Positions 56,740-64,000 of a stretch of 64,000 nt of DNA are shown here, piece after piece. Both the position numbers and the translations under genes were made by a program. A model generated the notes under the pieces. It saw nothing but the letters and a program-made list of their open reading frames with translations. It was not told the DNA's origin and searched no databases. Within the stretch, counting starts at the first letter, position 1; every line of letters starts with the position of its first letter. Origin of the DNA: Austropuccinia psidii (Eukaryota; Basidiomycota; Pucciniomycetes; Pucciniales; Sphaerophragmiaceae); NCBI GenBank assembly GCA_023105745.1, contig JALGQZ010000011.1:10998975-11062974 (forward strand), written 5' to 3'.

Positions 56740-58622
56740 CTAATGAGACTTTTCAGTTCTCCTAGAGGCTCTGGATCTCCTTAGATGAAGGTTCCCATCT
56801 GGTATGGAATCCTGTTCCAACCATTTGTCTTTGTCTGCTGTCTGGTTTTTAAATCTGACCAAATACTCTCTTTGGTCCTTACCATTAATTCTAACCTTTC
56901 TGTCCTTGATGATCTTCTTCAAAGGTCCAGGGGAATCTTCCACTATTTCTGGTGTGGTGGTAGCCTTATTTCTGGAGGGGAACTTGTGGTCTCCTGTCTG
57001 GAAGTATGGTTTGACCAGACTCACTGGGAATACTAAGTGTTCCCTGGAGAATTCCTCTGTGAGCCTAACCGCCACTGCATTATTCCCTATCTATTCAATG
57101 ATATTGAAGGTAACCACAAAGGAATCTCTCATTTTCTTTGGTCCCTTGGGATTATTGAAGTTGAGTGTAGACACCAACACCTGGTCCCCTTCTTTGAAGT
57201 CTGGTTCCATATGTGTCTTGTCATACGTCTTCTTTTTCATTCTTTAACCTCAGCTATGCACTTAGCAGCTGTATCACAAGCTCTCTTCCACATATAATGG
57301 AAGTCCTTGGCTGTGGCGTGGATAGTTAGAAGATTCTTCTTCAGGTGATCCACAGACAATAAGGGTTTCTACCTTTTTTTCTACCAGTGAGGGTGATTTT
57401 CCTGTGGTAGAGCACTGGCTTATGTTGTGAGCCTTCTGGACTTGTGGAAGTGTAACCGAGTCATGGGTATATCGTTCATGGTCTTTATATTCCATGCCAT
57501 ATGCACAGAAACTTCTAATGATGTCCTCCATTGTTTGGATCATCCTTTCAGATAGACCATCTGTTTGTGTATGGTAAGCTGTATTAAATGCAAGTTTTGT
57601 ACCCAGCATGTCATAGAGGTTGGTCCAAAATTTTGATGTCAATTTTGAGTCCCTATCACTAATGATGATTTTTGGGACTTGACATGTGGCTGTGATTTGA
57701 TTCCAAAATAACAAATCTGGTTCCATTTCTTTGTCCTCCTTATGACATGGCAAGCACCTCACACTTTTGCTATACCTATCAAATATTACTAGACAGGCAT
57801 TGAAATGTTCTTTGCCTGATGGCACAACTTCTGTGACCAAGTCCATTTTGATGGTTTCCCATGGGTGTTTGGGTTCTTCTATGTGTTGAAGTATCCCATA
57901 TTTCTTCCCATGTTTCCTGTTTTCCTTTTTTCATCTTTCAAAAGTTTTGACATATTTACTCAACTATTGCTCCCATTTGGGCCACCAATCTTTGCTTGCT
58001 ACTCTTTCCTTGGTCCTGTCTTCACTCATGTGTCCCATATAGGGGCATTCCTTAAATTCCTGCAGGATCAGGGATATGTGGTCCCTGTCCACCACTGTGA
58101 AGGAACTTGTGTGCTTCCCGCTGTGATAGAGCAGGCCATCTATAAAGAAAGACCTTTTGTCCTTATAGTCTTTCAAGCAGGGGTCCTGTAATTGTGATTC
58201 CAGTTTGGGCTCCTGTACTTCTGTTGGAGGAGTTGCAACAATATGCTACACTGTCTGTGTTTGGCATATATCTTTATTACTGCATTTAAAAATTCATTAC
58301 CCAATTCTGAGGAGCTTATTCCTAATATGGGAGTTTCAGTTACTTCTAATTCATGGTTTTCACTGTCTGGGGTACCACGTTTGGGTTCCCATTCAGAAAA
58401 TCTGAAGTTTTTCCTCCTGTCTATTTCCATGAAATGGATAGGGATCTTGGCTTCTACTTCAGGGTCATAAGCTTGGTGACTTTTGACATTATCCAGTGGC
58501 CATTTCCTGAGGCAATCTGCATTTTTTTGGCTTTTTCCTTCTTTGTGTATGATGGTCATGCTACCTCTATACTCTTGGATGGCTATTTTCCACCTCACCA
58601 CTTGTCTTTGAGTAGTCTCCAT
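56740..58622 (-). pseudogene. pol: Element D integrase and chromodomain, broken
   Basis: Minus-strand integrase in pieces. The zinc region [18 protein letters not shown] is at 58015-58080. The core has [23 protein letters not shown] (57770-57820), [14 protein letters not shown] (57625-57670) and [18 protein letters not shown] (57510-57570). The C-terminal part has [10 protein letters not shown] near 57010 and a chromodomain [19 protein letters not shown] near 56830. Several frame changes and stops. The upstream part (58173-58622) is the RNase H to integrase linker with the [16 protein letters not shown] block. Confidence 0.9.
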
Positions 58623-59655
58623 ATTAAAGACTTTAGTGCTGTGGATTCTGTATAGACTTCAAAGACTGCACCCTTCAGATAACAATTGAGTTTCTCTAGG
58701 GCGCATACTAGGCATAATCAATCAGTATTGGTTGCTCCATACCTAGCTTCTGAATCTTTCAGTTGCCTGGAGATGTAGCATATTACCTCTTCCCTTGGTT
58801 TACCATCCAAAATTTGTCTTTGGTGTAGGGCTGCTCCTAATCCTTGACGGAAAGCTGCATCCATGTACAACTTGAATAGTAATTCAAAGTCAGGGAGTAT
58901 CAGGACAGGTTCCTTGGTGAGTTCATGTTTGATCCTCTCATATGCATCCCTCCTTTCCTTGGTAATTTCAAAAACTACATCTTTTGGGCATAACTTGTAT
59001 AGACCACTAGTTATGTGAGCAAACATTTTGATATGCTTTATGTAGTGGCTACAAAACCCAAGGAAAGATTGCATCTCTTCGATGTTCTTTGGTACTGGCT
59101 TTTGCAGTACTTATGCTACTTAATTTTAGTCTATTGCAAGACTAAGGCCTGAGACTTTATGTGCTAGTGCCAGTAGTTCTTGTTGGCCAATATTGCACTT
59201 CTCAAGTAAAATTTTCAATTTGATGGGTGTGCATTTACTTAGTACTCTGTCTATGTAGTGCACATGATCTTCCCATGTTTCTGAGTATATAATGATGTCA
59301 TAAATATATACTACCATCAAGACTTCTAATATTTCTTCTTGAAATATTGTGTCCTTCATTCTTTGGAAGTGGGATGGTGCATTTTTGATGCCAAATGGAA
59401 TCCTGGTGCCATCATATATACCCATATGGCATATAATTCTGAGAAACTTCATGGAGTTTGGTTTAACTCCATTCTGGTGGAAACCTTTCATACAATCCAT
59501 CTTGGTCATGTACTTGGCTTTTTCCAGTTTCTCTAGGGCATGGGGTATTCTTGGTATGGGATACCTATCAGCTTTTTTGTAATTATTTAGTGCTCTGAAA
59601 TCCCCACATAGCCTAGATTTGCCATCATTCCAGGTGATACGGATAGGAGTGGTGA
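58623..59655 (-). pseudogene. pol: Element D reverse transcriptase and RNase H, broken
   Basis: RT blocks [38 protein letters not shown] and a catalytic box reading YIYD (59297-59308) instead of YIDD. A TAA at 59126 precedes RNase H (LYMDAAFRQGLGAAL). The active-site Asp is replaced by Tyr. The RT is cut at 59655 by the solo LTR and its first part continues at 61559. Confidence 0.92.
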
Positions 59656-61558
59656 TGTCTATGAAACTGTTGACAATATTCCTATTAATCAACAATACTA
59701 TTACTTTTCTTATGAAATATAATAATAAAAATTATGATAACCACAATTAAATAATTAAATAATTAATTAATTAATTATTACTTTTAGTTGTTATAAATTA
59801 CTAGTGATTATAACAGTAAGCAGTAATTTTCTACTAGGATCAATTTCAAGAAGTTTTGAATAATAAAGCTTCTTTATTAAAATAATAAAATTAATTTAAT
59901 GTAAACTTATCTTTTTAAAGAGTAATTATAAATATAATTCTTGAAGAAGGAATTATTAGAGGAAAACTTTAATAATTAATACAAAACACTCACTAATATT
60001 CAAGAGAACTTATCAAAGATAATAGTAGAGAAATTTGACAGATAATCATGGATTTAATGGATCAAAATGGATTTATAACAGTATTAAAACAATATATAGT
60101 TGATTTCTATGATTTGGCGTCTTTCTTATTTATTTTTAAAGAATAAAACACTTAAGAAAAGATTAACTAATACTTACTTGTTGGTAATAATGGTATAATT
60201 GAATAATGGTATGATTTGGAAAAAACAGCAAGAGGAGGCCTCTTTTAAGTCTGATACAGCTCCAATAGGTGTGCCATGGAGCAAGCTGAAAAACCGGTGA
60301 GTGATAAAACAGTAATCATTTTTGGAATAATGATTGCATTATCTGTTGTCATTTAAGATTATCATAATCACTCAATTGATGCTTTTACATGACTACCAAC
60401 CCAAATATGGTTAAAAATAAAAGGAGTATCAACTGTAAATATTTTTTTATTTCAAAATAAACATTAATTTCTCAAATTTATCAATTTTTTGGAAATTTCA
60501 TCAAAGAGTGTATTTTATGTGAATTTTTGAAGATTCAGTGTTTCACATGGAATCATCAAAAATGGACTATAAGTAAAGCTTTTAATTTTACTGATAAAAG
60601 TATGATGATTTTTGCTCTTCATATGAATTATACTGTTCTTAAGTGGTCTTGCAAGGTTCAGAGAAATTCATTAAGAATTGCATTCTTAATGAATTTTTGA
60701 AGTTTTTATCTTATTTCTACATAGAATTGCAAATAGCACTATATTTCTGGTTTCTATGAGGTAAATCAATGGATACTAGTCCAAAAACGCTTTCAATTAC
60801 TCTTTTAGGGTTAATACCTGGAAAATCATTAAGAATCAACATGGTTAAAGGAGTCTAAGTTGCTCTTTACCTCCTTGGAATGTCAAAATAGCAGCTTATT
60901 TGCTATTTTATTATGATTTAATGAGATTTTAACTTGGTAACCAAGTCCCCAAAAGGTTTTGGTATACTAATTGGGCCAAGATCAGCCATTGATCCAATCT
61001 TTAGTACTGTCCACACCACAGACGCCTCAGAAGTTGGGTACCCTGGCTTTCTTTGATGTCTTTTGGCCCCCTTTGACTATTTTCACGTCAAAAATAGAAT
61101 TCCAGGCTTAAAGACTGATATTCACCATAGGTGTACGAAATGTGTATGTAAGAATACCATAACATTAAGTGCCACAAACATACATAACACTATTCTTAGT
61201 GTATATGTAACATGGGATTTCTCACATTCCCATTATTTTGGCATGAAATTGAGAAAAACAAAAAGTTTCACAATTCTTTTATGTGGTATCGAAGTATTTT
61301 CCATATTACCACCTCTTATAGTTAATTTGAGCTTATTCACTCTATGGAGTTACCCTTGGTGTATTTTTGTTTAGAATCCAAATCTGGCCTTAAATCCATG
61401 GATTTACTTACTCACAAAAGAGTTATTCATCTTTTAAAAGATAAAAAGCAATTAATCTTGAATGTTTGCATGACTTATGAATTATGCATAGTTCAAAATT
61501 TCTTTTTAAAGATATTTGTGGCCTATTTTCATATGTAAAATATATATCAAGGCTCACA
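59656..61558 (-). repeat. Solo LTR (fourth family) inside element D
   Basis: 1903 bp. On the minus strand it starts TGTGAGCCTTGATATAT and ends TTTCATAGACA. The flanks GGTGA (59651-59655) and AGTGA (61559-61563) are a 5-bp duplication with one change. Comparison with element A (GGAGTGGTGATTTACA on the same strand, near 2135) shows the element D sequence is continuous once this is removed. The ends resemble the B-family LTR. Frames such as 61063-61374 are taken as chance. Confidence 0.88.
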
Positions 61559-62029
61559 AGTGATTTACAATATTTCATTATGTCTTATCTTCCTGATGGC
61601 ATCCATGTGTAGAAGTTCATTGGTGTGCTACTCAATTTCTTTCCTAGTTTCCAGGCTTTCTGGATATGGAGGTCTTTTCAGCATGGATGGATATGGTCTT
61701 TCCACATTTAGATATAGTTATATATCATGGCCTCTGATTTTTCCCAAAGGTTCTTCACCAATATCAAATTCTGGTCCATTTTACCTCATCATTTTCACTA
61801 AACTCAGTTATTGTTTACTGGTGAGGCTGGTACTGAATTGGCACTCTCTGAATACATGCAGTAATTCTTCTAGAGGGTCATGGATGGACATGCGGTATGT
61901 GTCAAGTGTAAATTTCTTTTCCTTTTTTTACCTAAGGTCATGTGCCTGTTCTTAATGTTTTGAATATCAATGGCATAAATCCTCTGAAAATATGTTCCTA
62001 GTAAGAGCCCTTGTATATGGGCATCATCA
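61559..62029 (-). pseudogene. pol: Element D protease/RT linker fragment
   Basis: Minus-strand homolog of the element C stretch from the protease C-terminus to the start of RT (about 24545-25010). Recognisable in the RT N-terminal region ([26 protein letters not shown] context) and ending at the QGLLLGTYFQRIYAIDI block near 61975-62020. Cut off by the LTR at 62030. Confidence 0.85.
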
Positions 62030-64000
62030 ATTTGAACCTTTCAGATATGACCACATACCCAAAAAGGTCACAAGAAATATCTTATATAATTAAAAGTACC
62101 TTAAAAACTATAAAAATACCATAAATTGGTACAAAACTTGGTTTAACTTAAAATTCAATGAATAAACACGTGAAATAAGCTACACCATTGGATTCCCCAT
62201 GGTAAAATACACATATACCATTTTTATGGCATATCTGTAAAGTCAATATTTAATAAGTTATAAGTAATAATACCTTATAAAAACCACAAATCCTTATTTA
62301 TTTCAAACACTAGTGAAACAAAATGTGAAATAAATGGTACCATTGGATTTTTCATAAAGGTCCACACATAAAACAAGTAATAATCTCAGCTTCAAAACCA
62401 ATACTTAAGGAATTAACCTGAATATATGCACTTTTTTGGTCAATGCATATATTCAAGGATTTTAGCTAATATCTCTTGAATTATACATGATAGAGTGATT
62501 AATCAAAAATAAATTCATCGCATAATTACTATAGGAACACAGATATGAGGCTTATTTCACAAGTTACAAACAAGGTTAAAATCTGTAAGGAATTATTGAT
62601 TAAAATCAACAGAGCTGTTGACCACTTTGTTGTGAAAGTGGTCCAAACTTAAAAATAAGTAGACAGTTAGATTCTACTAGTTCATTCGTGAAGAATGATT
62701 TCTTGTTTATTATAATATTCAAGGTATAACCCCTTGAAATCATAGTTTGAAGTTTAAAATATTAAATTTCAACAGAAATAATGAGTTACAAGAAAAATCA
62801 TCAAAAATAGAGTTTTGATGATGTAATGAAATTCTCTTTGAATAATGATAAGGTTATTCCAGGCTATCAGAATTCACTCTCTGAATTGCTGTAGCGTGTA
62901 AATATTAAACATCATTAAGGATCAAAGTTTGAGCTTAATTTGATCATTTATGATCACAAACTGTAACCTTAAATTAATTTTAGCAGTCATATAAGTGTTA
63001 AAATTGGTGAATATTATTATTTTATGATTAAAACTAACACAATCCACGAAATTTGGGGTTCTGCCAAGCCTTTTACGTCATCAGACTTAGAGTTATAGTG
63101 ATAACTCTAAATAATGGCGTAATAGTGATGTAATGAGGTTTGATCATGATGTAATCACCACCAAACCTTTAAATATTGATCAATTCCAGTGGATATGATC
63201 AGTACACGTCTACTAGAAGCCTGTTGGACTCTAGGAGGGAGTTATTTACTATAAATAGAGCTCTTTCTGCGCTGTTTTCCCCTCAGACACATCAACAACA
63301 TTAAATAAATACAAACAAAAAGGTAATATCTTTATTCTTTATATATAAAAATTTTATATTATTAAAAGACTAAAGTTCATCTTTATTATAATCATCAATT
63401 TTGACGTGATTAATTAATTTGCTTAACTGTTTTTGTTAAAAATCTCTCTAAAACTCATTTCCACGTAAAAAATCAAGAATATTTGTAATGTCTCTATTTT
63501 TTATTGTAAATACAATTTGTATAAGTTTTATTTACATTATTTGGCGTAAATTATCTAAAAATGATTATATTAAGTGTTAAAAGTAGTTTATTTTCTCTTA
63601 TATTAATAATTTTCTCAATATTATTCTTTTAATAATTCTTTAATTAATATAAATAGTATTTATATTAATTTATAACTTTAATATTAGTAATATTATTGTT
63701 ATTAATTGTTTTTTATTAAGAAAAGAAAATTTTTTACGCCTTTATTATTTGTTTGTAACAATAATAAAGTGCTTTTAAATATATTAATTATTTTATATTA
63801 ATATATTAATTTTATTATATTACATTTTATAATATAAATTATATTGTTATTTCTTTATTAATAATATAATTATTTTTACGCCATAATTATAATAATTCTT
63901 TATTATTATAATTACTTTTATCTTATTTATTTCATTCATAATGACATTCATAGTACAATAAGTAAAATATTAGTAATTTTTACTTATTGTTTCATAATCA
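62030..64000 (+). repeat. Third-family LTR, runs to window end
   Basis: Starts TTTGAACCTTTCAGATATGA (family start TGTGAGCCTTTGAGATATG) inside element D and matches 36217-39834 minus its nested insertion. The last bases TTGTTTCATAATCA correspond to about 20 bp before the LTR end, so the end, and possibly a whole element, lies beyond the window. TATAAATAG is at 63250-63258. Confidence 0.85.
63250..63258 (+). promoter_or_regulatory. TATA box of third-family LTR (right copy)
   Basis: TATAAATAG followed by AGCTCTTT, the same as at 39129. Confidence 0.65.

Larger units (their letters stand above)
56713..62029 (-). mobile_element. Ty3/gypsy element D, decayed and interrupted
   Basis: Same family as element A, opposite strand. 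Right to left: protease/RT linker (61559-62029), RT and RNase H (58620-59655), integrase (about 56990-58180) and chromodomain (about 56760-56860). It is broken by a solo LTR at 59656-61558 and by another LTR at about 62030. Gag and the 5' LTR are not in the window. Confidence 0.92.

Noticed and set aside
61063..61374. 103-codon frame inside the solo LTR
   Set aside because: It lies in non-coding LTR sequence of a solo element and has no homolog I recognise. Likely chance.

Overview
This window looks like a transposon graveyard from a basidiomycete, most likely a rust fungus (Pucciniales). The sequence is strongly AT-rich and has no recognisable host gene. Almost everything that can be identified is a chromodomain-bearing Ty3/gypsy retrotransposon, an LTR left by one, a small Copia-type element, or a Mutator-like transposase. 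The Gag/Pol families closely resemble predicted proteins I remember from the myrtle rust Austropuccinia psidii. That is recollection and was not checked. Short spliceosomal introns (72-83 nt, one of 752 nt) also fit a fungus.

Layout: 1-5076 is the decayed interior of gypsy element A (+). Its 3' LTR (5077-5804 plus 17378-18009) is split by full-length element B (5805-17372, +, 5-bp duplication CTTAC). B's own 5' LTR is split by a C-family solo LTR (7034-8541, duplication CCACT). 18010-20097 is unassigned and holds a perfect 17-bp hairpin. Element C (20098-30212, -) is the best-preserved copy: 1505-bp LTRs about 98% alike and an uninterrupted frame of about 1630 codons from capsid to chromodomain. 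It abuts an A-family solo LTR (30220-31596). AT-rich DNA follows, with a B-family solo LTR nested in another LTR (36217-39834) and an old C-family solo LTR (about 42155-43563). 48742-50407 is a complete gag-only Copia element with 243-bp LTRs and a perfect duplication (CTGAA). About 51300-53880 is a dead MULE transposase with a C-terminal OTU protease domain (-). From 55278, a second A-family element (D, -) is broken by a solo LTR (59656-61558) and then by another LTR at about 62030 that runs to the window end.

The most interesting signal is in the leaders of B and C. In both, the Gag reading frame has no start codon in the DNA. An exon ending in A is joined by a good GT...AG intron to an exon beginning TG, so splicing creates the ATG. 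In C the whole stretch from the TATA box to the donor has no ATG. If real, only spliced RNA can start Gag, while unspliced RNA stays as the reverse-transcription template. A second intron follows in both elements, with two closely spaced acceptors that lead into different frames. Gag then overlaps a long open -1 frame.

Together the elements show layered insertion: A was hit by B, B by a C-family LTR, D by two LTRs, and one LTR by another. Solo LTRs outnumber intact elements, so LTR-LTR recombination has been frequent. C and the gag-only Copia element look youngest. A, B, D and the MULE are disabled.
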